64,000 bases of DNA from Pseudidiomarina aquimaris (GCF_003987395.1 NZ_PIPT01000008.1:1-64000), one strand, 5' to 3'. Shown: positions 27,362 through 36,277, numbered from the stretch's first letter. Numbers and translations are program-made. Notes: generated by a model from the letters alone, not told the origin.

Positions 27362-29254
27362 ATGATGCAGCCGCTTTTTGTACTCGACAACGACAGCCCA
27401 GCGAACCTTCAGCAGCAACTGATCCAAAAGCTGATCCAGGCCATTCAAAATGGCCACTTCGCTTGTGGCAGTAAAATGCCCTCGACGCGCAAACTCGCCG
27501 AGCAGCTCGGCATTGCGCGCAACACGGTAGTGAACGCTTACGAACAGCTGATCGACGAAGGCTACCTGATCAGTAAAGAGCGGAGTGGCATTTATGTCGC
27601 CGAAGACCTTTACGAGCAACACGCCCAAAACGCCAGCCATAAGAAGCCAAACCAAGAAAACCAGCAACACGAACAAAACTGGCAGCAGCGCATCAATAAG
27701 CTACGGCTCGACAAACTCGCATCGCCGTATCCACACAACTGGCAACAGTATCCATTTCCATTTATTGACGGCCAGTTCGACCCAAGTTTGTTCCCAGTAC
27801 AGCAATGGCGTGAGTGCTCAAAACTCAGCCTCAACGTGAATGAAATTAAAACCTGGGCTTCAGACTCAGGGCACGACGATGACGCCCTACTCGCGGAAGA
27901 AATTCGCACCAAAGTACTGCCGAGGCGCGGGATTTACGCTAATCCCGACGAAATTCTTGTTACCCTCGGCTCGCAGCATGGTTTATACCTGCTGACCAAG
28001 CTACTGCTCAACAACCAAACTCTGATCACCGTCGAGGAACCCGGCTATCCAGGCATAAGACAATTGGCGCATCAGGCTTATAGCCCGATCCACCACGCCG
28101 AAGTCGACGAGCATGGCATCATTCCCGAGCAGATCCCGCAGCACACCGACCTGCTGTACGTAACCCCGAGTCATCAAATGCCGACGGCAGTAACCATGCC
28201 ACAGCAACGTCGCGAAGCGCTCATCGCCAAAGCCAACGACGACGATTTCATCATCGTCGAAGACGACTACGCCAGCGAAAGCAATTTCATGTCGTCACCG
28301 CATCCTGCGATCAAAAGCCTCGATAGCCAGGGGCGCGTCATCTATGTTTCCAGTTTTTCAAAAGTCTTGGCCCCGGGCCTCAGGCTTGGCTTTATGGTCG
28401 GCCCAGCGCCGCTTATCAAGCAAGCGCGTCAGCTACGAACCCTCATATCGCGCCATCCACCGGCCAATAACCAACGCGTCATGGGGCTGTTTCTATCACT
28501 CGGCTACTACGACCAAGCCTTAAGAAAACTCAATCAAGAAATGGCGGTGCGCTGGCAAGAACTTCGCGAGGCGCTCAACCACTATTTGTCAACGCACATC
28601 GTCACCTCACGCACCATGGGCGGTAGCACGTGCTGGATCGAAGGTCCAAGCCAACTCGACGGCCAGCAATTCGCCGCTGAAGCAGCAAAACACGGCGTGC
28701 TCATTGAGCCGGTTCAGCGCTTTTTTGCCAGTACACGCAACAACGGCAACGGCGGCAACAACGGCGCACCACAAAACTACTTCCGCCTCGGCGTCAGCAG
28801 CATCCCAACCGACAAAATCCGAGAAGGTATCGAGTTGCTGGCACAAATTATGCGCCAATGGCAAGACGACAGCAGCGGAACCGACACCGCCCGCAGCACC
28901 AATCAACAAAATTGGGGCAAACGTCTCAAGGGCGAACAACTCCGCGACTTCGCCAGCCGTGTCGAGTTCATCGGCCAAACCGTATTCGGTGACCCCTACC
29001 GCATCCGCCTGTATGCCGACGGCAGCATGGCCGGTTGGGAAGGCTACCAAGATGAACGCCAAGACAAAGGCCAATGGTGGCTCGAAGGCGACCGCTGGTT
29101 CCGTCAGTGGAAGGACTGGTCGTACGGCGAAACGCTCGGTTTTGAAATCTACATCCAGAAAAATCGCATCAACTGGGTACGCGACGGCAAACGCGTCGAC
29201 TCCGCATTCTACCTGCTCCACAGCAACGAACCAGCCACCGAAACCAGTAGTTAA
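27362..29254 (+). CDS. MocR/PdxR-type GntR-aminotransferase regulator with extra C-terminal domain
   Basis: 630-residue regulator. An N-terminal GntR winged helix (MPSTRKLAEQLGIARNTVV) is joined by a linker to a fold-type I aminotransferase-like domain (about 130-500) with the PLP lysine in SSFSKVLAPGLRLGF. Family members are usually about 450-500 residues. Here an extra 110-residue tail with many aromatic residues (GQWWLEGDRWFRQWKDW) follows. It probably senses an amine or PLP-linked ligand and controls the adjacent MFS or amidohydrolase genes. The function of the tail is unknown. Confidence 0.88.
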   Translation: MMQPLFVLDNDSPANLQQQLIQKLIQAIQNGHFACGSKMPSTRKLAEQLGIARNTVVNAYEQLIDEGYLISKERSGIYVAEDLYEQHAQNASHKKPNQENQQHEQNWQQRINKLRLDKLASPYPHNWQQYPFPFIDGQFDPSLFPVQQWRECSKLSLNVNEIKTWASDSGHDDDALLAEEIRTKVLPRRGIYANPDEILVTLGSQHGLYLLTKLLLNNQTLITVEEPGYPGIRQLAHQAYSPIHHAEVDEHGIIPEQIPQHTDLLYVTPSHQMPTAVTMPQQRREALIAKANDDDFIIVEDDYASESNFMSSPHPAIKSLDSQGRVIYVSSFSKVLAPGLRLGFMVGPAPLIKQARQLRTLISRHPPANNQRVMGLFLSLGYYDQALRKLNQEMAVRWQELREALNHYLSTHIVTSRTMGGSTCWIEGPSQLDGQQFAAEAAKHGVLIEPVQRFFASTRNNGNGGNNGAPQNYFRLGVSSIPTDKIREGIELLAQIMRQWQDDSSGTDTARSTNQQNWGKRLKGEQLRDFASRVEFIGQTVFGDPYRIRLYADGSMAGWEGYQDERQDKGQWWLEGDRWFRQWKDWSYGETLGFEIYIQKNRINWVRDGKRVDSAFYLLHSNEPATETSS

Positions 29255-29349
29255 AACCAAACTGGCACCAGAATTCCCCCCAAACTGGCTCTACTCGCCA
29301 ACCAGTTACGCTTCTAGGCTAATCAGCACATTAGTTAACGGAGCGACGC

Positions 29350-30210
29350 ATGTCAGTTTTTACCATCGCCGGCTTGCAATTGAGCTTGAGCGCACAAGGC
29401 GACAACCTGGACACGATCAAGCAGCAAGTGCTCGCCACCAAACGGCGCTATCCGAACGTGCAACTCATTATGTTGCCCGAGCTCGCCACCTTTGGTCCGG
29501 CCCCACGCCACGCGGCAGAATTTCCGAATAATACTGATCAGGCTTTGCAACAGCTGGCCAAAGAAGCCCACGTATGGCTTTGCAACGGCTCACTATTTGA
29601 ACGTGATGGCGACCGTATTTACAACACAGCGAGCGTTTACGACCCGCAAGGTAATGTCGTTTGCCGCTATCGCAAAATGTATCCGTTTTTACCCTACGAA
29701 GAAGGCATATCCGCTGGCGATACACCCGCGACCTTTACCATCCCTGGCGTTGGCGAGTTCGGGCTTTCGATCTGCTATGACATGTGGTTCCCGGAGACCA
29801 CCCGGGCGCTCGCATGGCAAGGTGCTGAGGTGATTTTGCATCCAACCCTCACCAACACCATCGATCGCGATACCGAACTCGCCATCACTCGAGCATCGGC
29901 GGCAACCAATCAGGTGTACATGATTGATATCAACTCCGCTGCACCTTTGGGCAACGGTCGCTCGATTGTGGCTGGCCCCGGCGGCGAAGTTATTCATCAA
30001 GCCGCCGACAACCAAGAAGTCATCGTTATTGACCTCGATCTTGATTACCTACGCCGTGTGCGCGAACGCGGTTGGCATTGCTTAGGCCAACCGTTGAAGA
30101 GCTTCCGTGACCACCCAATTAGCTTTCCGCAGTACCAAGGTAAGCCGTCACCGGCCTTGGCCAAGCTTGGGGCTCTCGAAAAGCCAAAAAATCCAGAAAA
30201 ATCAAAATAA
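29350..30210 (+). CDS. Nitrilase-superfamily carbon-nitrogen hydrolase
   Basis: 286-residue amidohydrolase. The Glu-Lys-Cys triad is visible in LPELATFG, YRKMYPFLPYEEG and LSICYDMWFPE. The enzyme class cleaves non-peptide C-N bonds such as amides or carbamoyl groups in the cytoplasm. The start is ATG 29350 after AACGGAG. It lies 30 bp before a TonB receptor gene in the same direction, so it may process the compound imported by that receptor. The exact substrate cannot be told from sequence. Confidence 0.88.
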   Translation: MSVFTIAGLQLSLSAQGDNLDTIKQQVLATKRRYPNVQLIMLPELATFGPAPRHAAEFPNNTDQALQQLAKEAHVWLCNGSLFERDGDRIYNTASVYDPQGNVVCRYRKMYPFLPYEEGISAGDTPATFTIPGVGEFGLSICYDMWFPETTRALAWQGAEVILHPTLTNTIDRDTELAITRASAATNQVYMIDINSAAPLGNGRSIVAGPGGEVIHQAADNQEVIVIDLDLDYLRRVRERGWHCLGQPLKSFRDHPISFPQYQGKPSPALAKLGALEKPKNPEKSK

Positions 30211-30240
30211 AAACTGCATAATAACCACAGGGGAATCCTG

Positions 30241-32685
30241 ATGAAACAGAGCAACAACCACTTTAAAATCGCACCGCTGGCACTCGCTGTCGGCTCAGCT
30301 TTAATGCTTGGCGCACCGGTGTACGCGCAAGCACAAGCGCAGTCTCAAGCGCAGTCGCAGTCGCAGCAAGAGCAAGCGGAACAAGCCGACGAGCGCATTA
30401 TTGTGACGGCAACTCGCCGCCCGCAAACCGTCAACGAGATCCCGTATAACATCTCGGTGGTTTCCGGTGAGGAACTGGAAGAACAGCTCATCGTCGACCA
30501 AGTTGACGTCATGCGCCAAACGCCAGGCATTACTGTCGTTGATCGCGGCTACCGCAACTCAGGCGTGATCAACAATATCGTCATTCGTGGCATGAACGTC
30601 GACTCGGCCGGTAACGGTGACTTTGCCCTAAACGCAGTACCGACGGTCAGCACCTACGTAAATGACACGCCACTATTCGCCAACTTCATTCTAAAAGACA
30701 TCGACGCTGTCGAGATTTTGCGTGGTCCACAAGGTACGCTGTACGGCTCCGGCTCCCTGGCGGGGACCGTGCGCTACACCTTGAATAAGCCAGACCTTTA
30801 CGGCGGCTACGCCAAAGTTGACGCGAAGCTCAGCCAAACCGAAGGCTCCGATGGCTTTAACCAGCATTATGATGTGTTGGTCAACCAACCGCTTAGCGAC
30901 AGCGTTGCCGTGCGGGCCTTCTTTGGCCGCATCGATAATGACGGCATTGTCGACTACGCCAACGTTTATCGCTTGAACAGCAACGGTGCGCCAGTAGCCG
31001 AGGGCGGTGATATCGCCAACGGCGACCCAGTCTTCACCCGCGTCGAAGATGCCGATACTGTCGCCATCGATTACGGTCGTGTGAGCATGCTGTGGCAGCC
31101 TTCCGAAGACTTCTCGGCGCTGTTAAGCCACCAGTTCCAGTCCGATGATATTGGCGGTCGCCGCCAAGTCACCACCGGCACCAACTGGGTCGGCGGCACC
31201 GAAAGCAGTTACGGTGACTACGAGAACGGCGCCGTACATCGCGAACCTTCTGAGCGAGAGGTCAGCATGACCTCATTGGAACTCGAATGGGACCTCGGTT
31301 TCGCCACCTTATCTTCAACCACCTCGGACTACGAACATGACGGCAGCTCAACCAGTGACAACTCAGGCTTCTACGCACAAAACAACTGGTTCGCTTGGTT
31401 CTACGGTGGCAGCCCGCGTCCATTAGCGATCGCTGAGCGTTTTTATGAAGACTCAGGCTTCAGCCAAGAATTGCGTTTAGTGTCAAACGGCACGCAAACG
31501 TTCGACTGGATTGTCGGTGCGTTCTACTTCGACCAAGACACCGCATCAGGCCAAGACAGCCTCATGCCAGGCTTCAGCGAATGGGCCGAAGCTAGCGGCT
31601 TTGACGAAACCCTTGCCAGCTGGGGCGGTGTGCTAGGTGACCAAGACTTCTTATATCGCGACAACCGCAGCCTGCGTGATTTATCGGTTTACGGTGAACT
31701 CACCTGGAATGTCTCGGACGTATTTCGTATGACAGCTGGTCTGCGCAGCTTTAACAATGACATTGATAATGACACCGTCATTGAGCTACCGATTTATCCG
31801 GGGCCTGCTGACGTGAGCTCATCATTTGACGACAGCGGCACCTTGTTTAAATTTAATGCTTCGTACGATATCTCTGACAGCATAATGTGGTATGCCACGG
31901 TTTCAGAAGGTTATCGTCGCGGTGGCACCAGCGCCGTGCCGATCACCGGAGGCTTTGCCGAAAACCCAGCCTATTTGAGCTACGCACCAGACAGCGTGCT
32001 CAACATGGAAACTGGTGTGAAAGGCCGCATTGGCCGTCACAATTACTCGGCAACCTTGTTCCGCATGAACTGGGACGACCCTCAATTGAATGTGGCCACA
32101 CCAAATTGGGGCTTCTATGCCGCGGTGAATGGTGAAGAAGCAGTCTCACAAGGCTTGGAACTCGAACTGAAAGGCTATTTGACCGACAACTTGAAGTACA
32201 ACATCGGCTACGCCTATGTGGATGCTGAACTCACCGAAGACCTAGTGGTCCCTTCAGGTACGGCGGCAGATCCATCAAGCTATGTCTATGCAGAAGCCGG
32301 CGAGCAACTACCAAGCATGGCCGAGAACACTTTCAGTGCTGGCTTGAACCATTCAATGGACTTGCCGTCAGGTATGTATTTGGTCACCAATGTGAGCACC
32401 TACTATCAGTCTTCGTCACGAAATTCATTGGGCTCAAATCCTAAATTCGACATCGACCTGGATAGCTTTGCGATTACCAATCTGAGCACCAGCTTGCATG
32501 CCGACCAATGGAAGTTTACCTTATTCGCCAAGAACATCTTCAACGAAGAAGGCGTAACTGGCGTGTTATCAGAGGCTTACATGGGTACTGACCCAGACGA
32601 AAACTTCTACGGCAACAGCTCGAAACAGTACATTTCGCAGCCGCGCACCATTGGCTTGCAGGTGAGCTATCAGTTTGGCTGGTGA
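30241..32685 (+). CDS. TonB-dependent outer-membrane receptor
   Basis: 814-residue receptor with a Sec signal peptide (cut about residue 30), a short Gln/Ala/Ser-rich stretch, and TonB-box-like ERIIVTATRR, followed by a plug domain (VVSGEELEEQ, VEILRGPQGTLYGSGSLAGTVRYT) and a 22-strand barrel ending in YQFGW. It imports large or scarce compounds using TonB energy. The GGGGA ribosome site lies seven bases upstream. The sulfotransferase start overlaps its stop, so the two are one operon with the amidohydrolase. Ligand unknown. Confidence 0.92.
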   Translation: MKQSNNHFKIAPLALAVGSALMLGAPVYAQAQAQSQAQSQSQQEQAEQADERIIVTATRRPQTVNEIPYNISVVSGEELEEQLIVDQVDVMRQTPGITVVDRGYRNSGVINNIVIRGMNVDSAGNGDFALNAVPTVSTYVNDTPLFANFILKDIDAVEILRGPQGTLYGSGSLAGTVRYTLNKPDLYGGYAKVDAKLSQTEGSDGFNQHYDVLVNQPLSDSVAVRAFFGRIDNDGIVDYANVYRLNSNGAPVAEGGDIANGDPVFTRVEDADTVAIDYGRVSMLWQPSEDFSALLSHQFQSDDIGGRRQVTTGTNWVGGTESSYGDYENGAVHREPSEREVSMTSLELEWDLGFATLSSTTSDYEHDGSSTSDNSGFYAQNNWFAWFYGGSPRPLAIAERFYEDSGFSQELRLVSNGTQTFDWIVGAFYFDQDTASGQDSLMPGFSEWAEASGFDETLASWGGVLGDQDFLYRDNRSLRDLSVYGELTWNVSDVFRMTAGLRSFNNDIDNDTVIELPIYPGPADVSSSFDDSGTLFKFNASYDISDSIMWYATVSEGYRRGGTSAVPITGGFAENPAYLSYAPDSVLNMETGVKGRIGRHNYSATLFRMNWDDPQLNVATPNWGFYAAVNGEEAVSQGLELELKGYLTDNLKYNIGYAYVDAELTEDLVVPSGTAADPSSYVYAEAGEQLPSMAENTFSAGLNHSMDLPSGMYLVTNVSTYYQSSSRNSLGSNPKFDIDLDSFAITNLSTSLHADQWKFTLFAKNIFNEEGVTGVLSEAYMGTDPDENFYGNSSKQYISQPRTIGLQVSYQFGW

Positions 32686-34099
32686 TGCTTTGAAGGCTCG
32701 TGAGGCTTTGAAGGCTGGTGAACTTGCTAACGCCGCGCTTCGGGAAACCGAGCGCGGCGCTTATGCTTCTGCCCTCAAACTTTATGCCTCGGCGGCGGCG
32801 TTGGCGCCGTCAGACGCTGACTTACTCTTTAACTACGCTTCGTTGGCGCGCATCACAGGTTCGTTGCCGCTGGCCGAGTCATTGTTGACGCGGGTTGTGG
32901 CCTTGCGCCCTGGGGATTCTGCTGCGTGGTTGCTGTTAAGCGGGTTGCGCCGCTGGAGCGCTGGCGATAATCATGTTGCTTCGATGCGACGAGTGCTGGC
33001 TGAGATTGCTGGGTCTTCGGCTGGGTCTGGGGTTGGGGTTGGGGCTTCGGCTGGGTCTTCGGTTGGGTCTTCGGCTGGTTTGGGGTCGGGGTCGGGGTCT
33101 GGGTCTGGGTCGGGGTCTGGGTCGGGGTCGCCGCGGCAACGGGTTGAGTTGCTTTATGCGCTCGCCAAAGAGTGCGAAGACATCGAAGACTACGACGCCG
33201 CGCGCGACTATTTGCAGCAAGGCGCCGCTCTGCGCCGCAAGCACTTGCGTTATGACGTACGCGACGACGTTACAACGATGGCGGCATTGCGAGATTTGGT
33301 GGACGAACTGGCGGGGTCGCGCGCAGCATCTGCTTCAGCTTCTGCGGCGACGGAAACTGGACCGACCCCAATCTTCATCGTTAGCCTGCCGCGCGCGGGG
33401 TCGACGCTGTTGGAGCGCATGCTCAGCACCGACTCAGGCATTGAGACCGCCGGCGAATTGCCGTTTTTCCCGCAGTTACTTGGCCGCGCATTGCAGCAGG
33501 CATATATCGCCCGCAACGGCAAACTTGCACGTCCGAAGTCCAAAGCAGAACTCGTCACTTACGCCACCGAACTCGACTGGCCACAAATCGGACGTGACTA
33601 CCTACAAATGCTGCGGCAAGCAGGCCATGGTGACGCACCGTACGTTATCGACAAAATGCCTTTGAACCTTCTCAACATCGGCTTTTTACGGCGCGCCTTG
33701 CCGCAAGCGCGCATCATATACTTGCAGCGCGACCCTGACGACCACGCCCTCGCGCTCTACAAGCACCTATTCAACGAAGCCTATCCATGGTCGTACGACT
33801 TAACCGAGATTAGCGCCTACACTGACGCCGCCCGCAGCCTCTGCACCGCCGCCAGCGCGGAGCCCACCAACCACATCTTCACCCTAAGCTACGAAGACCT
33901 AGTACAGAAACCTCAGAGGTCGCTACGCAACCTCATCGACTACTGCAGCATTGACTGGAGTGACGGGGCCTACGAGCGCGCTTTGCAGTTCAATGAGAGT
34001 AATAAAAATGCCTCTACCACCGGCAGCGCCAGCCAGGTCCGAAACGCCCTGCACGCCCGCTCCATCGGCCTCGCCGCCAAATACCACCTGTTTGACTAG
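32675..34099 (+). CDS. TPR-sulfotransferase fusion
   Basis: 474 residues from a TTG start overlapping the receptor stop by 11 bp; a second TTG 15 bases later is also possible. The N-terminal part (about 1-180) has TPR-like helices (ALKLYASAAALAPSDADLLFNYASL). They are interrupted by a long Gly/Ser linker encoded by near-tandem GGGTCT/GGGTCG repeats (33010-33130). The C-terminal part is a PAPS-dependent sulfotransferase, with the 5' phosphosulfate loop in SLPRAGSTLLERML and the 3' phosphate-binding Arg in YLQRDPDDHALALY. The stop codon lies in a REP1 palindrome. TonB receptors paired with such proteins are known in marine bacteria; the target is unknown. Confidence 0.85.
   Translation: MAGDALKAREALKAGELANAALRETERGAYASALKLYASAAALAPSDADLLFNYASLARITGSLPLAESLLTRVVALRPGDSAAWLLLSGLRRWSAGDNHVASMRRVLAEIAGSSAGSGVGVGASAGSSVGSSAGLGSGSGSGSGSGSGSGSPRQRVELLYALAKECEDIEDYDAARDYLQQGAALRRKHLRYDVRDDVTTMAALRDLVDELAGSRAASASASAATETGPTPIFIVSLPRAGSTLLERMLSTDSGIETAGELPFFPQLLGRALQQAYIARNGKLARPKSKAELVTYATELDWPQIGRDYLQMLRQAGHGDAPYVIDKMPLNLLNIGFLRRALPQARIIYLQRDPDDHALALYKHLFNEAYPWSYDLTEISAYTDAARSLCTAASAEPTNHIFTLSYEDLVQKPQRSLRNLIDYCSIDWSDGAYERALQFNESNKNASTTGSASQVRNALHARSIGLAAKYHLFD
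33010..33130 (+). repeat. GGGTCT/GGGTCG microsatellite encoding a Gly-Ser linker
   Basis: A 120-bp purine-rich simple repeat within the sulfotransferase gene, encoding alternating Gly and Ser/Ala. Its register is a multiple of three, so copy-number changes would keep the frame and alter linker length. Confidence 0.85.
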
Positions 34100-34153
34100 C
34101 ATGAGAGAGGGCAGCCCTCTCTCATGCTAGCCGGAAAGACGGGACCTCTGCCC
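34096..34153 (+). repeat. REP1 element (core and right arm) at sulfotransferase stop
   Basis: A perfect 35-bp palindrome at 34096-34130 (CTAGCATGAGAGAGGG plus mirror) contains the sulfotransferase TAG stop. The right arm ACCTCTGCCC is at 34144-34153. No left arm is seen. Confidence 0.88.
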
Positions 34154-34165
34154 CACGAGGTGCTG

Positions 34166-35812
34166 TTAGTATTCGGCTTGTTCAGGAATGAGGATATTCA
34201 ATGCGCGAGGCTGCAGTGAAATACGGATCTCTGTATCAGCATATATTTCGCCGTCGACGGCAAATTTTAGCTCTGCGCCATCCGCACGTCGCACCCTAAC
34301 TGAAGTTGCTTGTGTATGCCCCGTGTTCACACCGAGATTGTCTTCGGTCATTCCGGCATACAGTAACTCCATCAAACTCAGTACGTTTTTCTCTCCCGAG
34401 TCTTTAGGTTCCAGCCAGGTCAGATCTAGCTTGCCATCGTCCATCATCGGATTACCTCTGCCCTGCGCTAAAAGCGTGGTAATTGGGGCCGCATTTGCCA
34501 CTATCAAACTACTCGTGCGCCAGCTCTCGAACGGACCATCGTCGAGCGCGACTTCAAACTCTAACACCTCGTTTTCATTGACCGCTTGCCACAACGCCTG
34601 CAAGTACGCGAATTGGCCTAGCTTATCTTTCGCCTCGCGATCGGCCTTAGAGATCATCCGCTCCTCAAAGCCCACCGCAGCGCAGAGCAACATCGGCTTA
34701 TCGTTTACCAGCCCAACATCGACCGCGTGGCATCGCCCCTCGATAACCGTGGTACAGGCGGCCGACACCGGCGATAGTTTCGAGCTCAATCCCCACAGAG
34801 CTTGGCTCAGAGAGTTCGCTGTTCCCATCGGAATCATCGCCATCACCGCGTCGGTATTGCGCAGCGCGCTGGCAACCTCGGTAAGCGTACCGTCACCACC
34901 CACCGCAATCAGCAGCTTAGCACCATGTTCCATTGCCTCTTCAGCTCGCTTTGTAGCGTTAATTTCTGGCGTAGTTTCAAGAACATGGTTATTAAAATAG
35001 GGAGCTAGGAAGTCAAGCACTTCGGCTTTCGCCTTCTTCCATTTGCCGCCGCCAGAGACCGGATTTGCGATGATCCAAACATCCTTCGCCAGCAGCAGTT
35101 TATTATCTTTGGCAAAGCGCTCAAGTGCTTGTTCCTGCATGCTATTTAGCCGCGCAATCGAGCGTTCACCCTGTATCGAGTGCAGCACCTCTGCCACCTC
35201 AGACGCCTCGGTCCGCATCAACAGGTACGCAGCCACGACAAACACCGAGCGGCCGCGGCCTAACGCGCAATGCACCAGCACTTTGCGCCCCTCATCATGC
35301 TGATGCTGAATCCACTGCAGCGCTTCATGGATCTGATGATCCGATGGCGCAACATGATCCAGAACCGGCAAATTCAAATACACCATTTCGGCCTCTTCCG
35401 AAGCCCAATCTAGCGCATCAAACTCGGCGGTCACATCCAAAATTGCACCAATACCTTGCTCTTTCAACGCCTCCACATCCGACGCAAACAGTCGACGCCC
35501 GACGTACAAGCCATCGGCAACCTCATGCCACGCGGCTACATTGTCACGCCGGCGCGCCAACCAGTTATAGACACTGACGCCCGCGAGAAACGGGTACAAC
35601 AGCCAGCGAATGTAAATCGGGATCTTGCCACCTTGACGCTTGCGGAACACCCCTGCCAAATTAAACCAATAAGCCGCTGACACCATCGCCAGCGCCAAAA
35701 AGCACCAAAATAACAACGCCTTAATTATCCAGTGCTGTGCGAATATCGCCGCAAATAACGCCACCAAAGCGCCAGCTAAATAAGCCGTCGGAACCACCGG
35801 GCGGATGTGCAT
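34166..35812 (-). CDS. Dual-specificity phosphatase fused to diacylglycerol-kinase-like lipid kinase
   Basis: 548-residue membrane protein. Two to three N-terminal helices precede a dual-specificity phosphatase domain with HCALGRGRS (Cys-x5-Arg active site) near residue 185. A DAGK/YegS-type kinase domain follows, with the nucleotide loop VGGDGTLTEV and SLSQALWG downstream. It may couple lipid phosphorylation with dephosphorylation of lipid or protein. The ATG at 35812 is used because AAGGAG lies seven bases upstream. The longer frame to 35926 would translate a REP1 element (residues such as VEREGSPLS), so that extension is probably not made. Confidence 0.85.
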   Translation of the reverse strand: MHIRPVVPTAYLAGALVALFAAIFAQHWIIKALLFWCFLALAMVSAAYWFNLAGVFRKRQGGKIPIYIRWLLYPFLAGVSVYNWLARRRDNVAAWHEVADGLYVGRRLFASDVEALKEQGIGAILDVTAEFDALDWASEEAEMVYLNLPVLDHVAPSDHQIHEALQWIQHQHDEGRKVLVHCALGRGRSVFVVAAYLLMRTEASEVAEVLHSIQGERSIARLNSMQEQALERFAKDNKLLLAKDVWIIANPVSGGGKWKKAKAEVLDFLAPYFNNHVLETTPEINATKRAEEAMEHGAKLLIAVGGDGTLTEVASALRNTDAVMAMIPMGTANSLSQALWGLSSKLSPVSAACTTVIEGRCHAVDVGLVNDKPMLLCAAVGFEERMISKADREAKDKLGQFAYLQALWQAVNENEVLEFEVALDDGPFESWRTSSLIVANAAPITTLLAQGRGNPMMDDGKLDLTWLEPKDSGEKNVLSLMELLYAGMTEDNLGVNTGHTQATSVRVRRADGAELKFAVDGEIYADTEIRISLQPRALNILIPEQAEY

Positions 35813-35879
35813 AAACAACTCCTTGCATGAGAGAGGGCTGCCCTCCCTTTCTACCACAAAAACGCGATGACCTCTGCCC
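35799..35879 (-). repeat. REP1 element over the 5' end of the phosphatase-kinase gene
   Basis: Degenerate left arm GGGCGGATGT (35799), core AGAGAGGGCTGCCCTCCC and right arm ACCTCTGCCC (35870-35879). The gene's ATG and its AAGGAG ribosome site lie in the element's left half, so the repeat supplies translation signals. Confidence 0.8.
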
Positions 35880-35897
35880 AAGAAAAACTTGACACCT

Positions 35898-35918
35898 AAA
35901 TGCGAATGGTTATCATTT
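35898..35918. promoter_or_regulatory. Fur-box-like operator
   Basis: AAATGCGAATGG then TTATCATTT (35898-35918). On the reverse strand this reads AAATGATAACCATT followed by CGCATTT, close to the classical 19-bp Fur box. It is 25 bp before the first codon of the small membrane protein if the start at 35943 is used, and downstream of TTGACA at 35889. Confidence 0.65.
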
Positions 35919-35942
35919 GTATACACTCACATAAATGCAGAT

Positions 35943-36137
35943 ATGGCGGCAAATATGGCAAACCGAACGACAAACCGCGCGAATCGTCTCCGCTATAAAC
36001 TTATCTACATGGCGATCATCTCAGCGCCATTGGTGTTTCATCTACTGCTGGTTGGCGGCGGGACTCTCCTCTCCTCTGCTCAGCCATCCGCCGCCACCAG
36101 CAGTGATGTCTCAAAATCAACGCCTGGTAAGAGCTAG
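35943..36137 (+). CDS. Small single-pass membrane protein, possibly iron-regulated
   Basis: 64-residue protein with a basic N-terminus (NRTTNRANRLRYK), one strong membrane helix (IYMAIISAPLVFHLLLVGGG) and a Ser/Thr-rich tail. I do not recognise the family. The start could also be 35889, which would cover the Fur-box-like site, so 35943 is preferred. Its TAG stop overlaps the first base of a REP1 element by one base, the pattern seen after real genes in this window. The Fur-type operator suggests a role in iron-limited growth; that is inference. Confidence 0.5.
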   Translation: MAANMANRTTNRANRLRYKLIYMAIISAPLVFHLLLVGGGTLLSSAQPSAATSSDVSKSTPGKS

Positions 36138-36190
36138 GGCAGAGGTCAGCCGTTCGCAAGTAGCATGAGAGAGGGCAGCCCTCCCTCATG
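36137..36190 (+). repeat. REP1 element (left arm and core)
   Basis: GGGCAGAGGT (36137-36146) and core GCATGAGAGAGGGCAGCCCT with mirror (36163-36190). The expected right arm near 36208 is not recognisable. Confidence 0.85.
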
Positions 36191-36277
36191 CGAGCGACGC
36201 TGGCGTTGCCGAAAGCGCACACTCACGCTAAAGTAAAGCACACAAAAACAACAACAACGGAAGTTCAAAAGTACAAA

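Noticed and set aside
28607-29260. 217-residue antisense open frame opposite the MocR C-terminus
   Set aside because: It mirrors a well-supported gene in high-GC codons, has an Ala/Val-rich shadow composition and no ribosome site.
28704-29531. 275-residue open frame overlapping MocR and the amidohydrolase
   Set aside because: It is out of frame with two recognised proteins and has Ser/Thr/Ala-rich shadow composition.
34454-34463. ACCTCTGCCC in the lipid kinase domain as a REP1 remnant
   Set aside because: No core nearby and the residues (QGRGNPM) match the kinase family motif.
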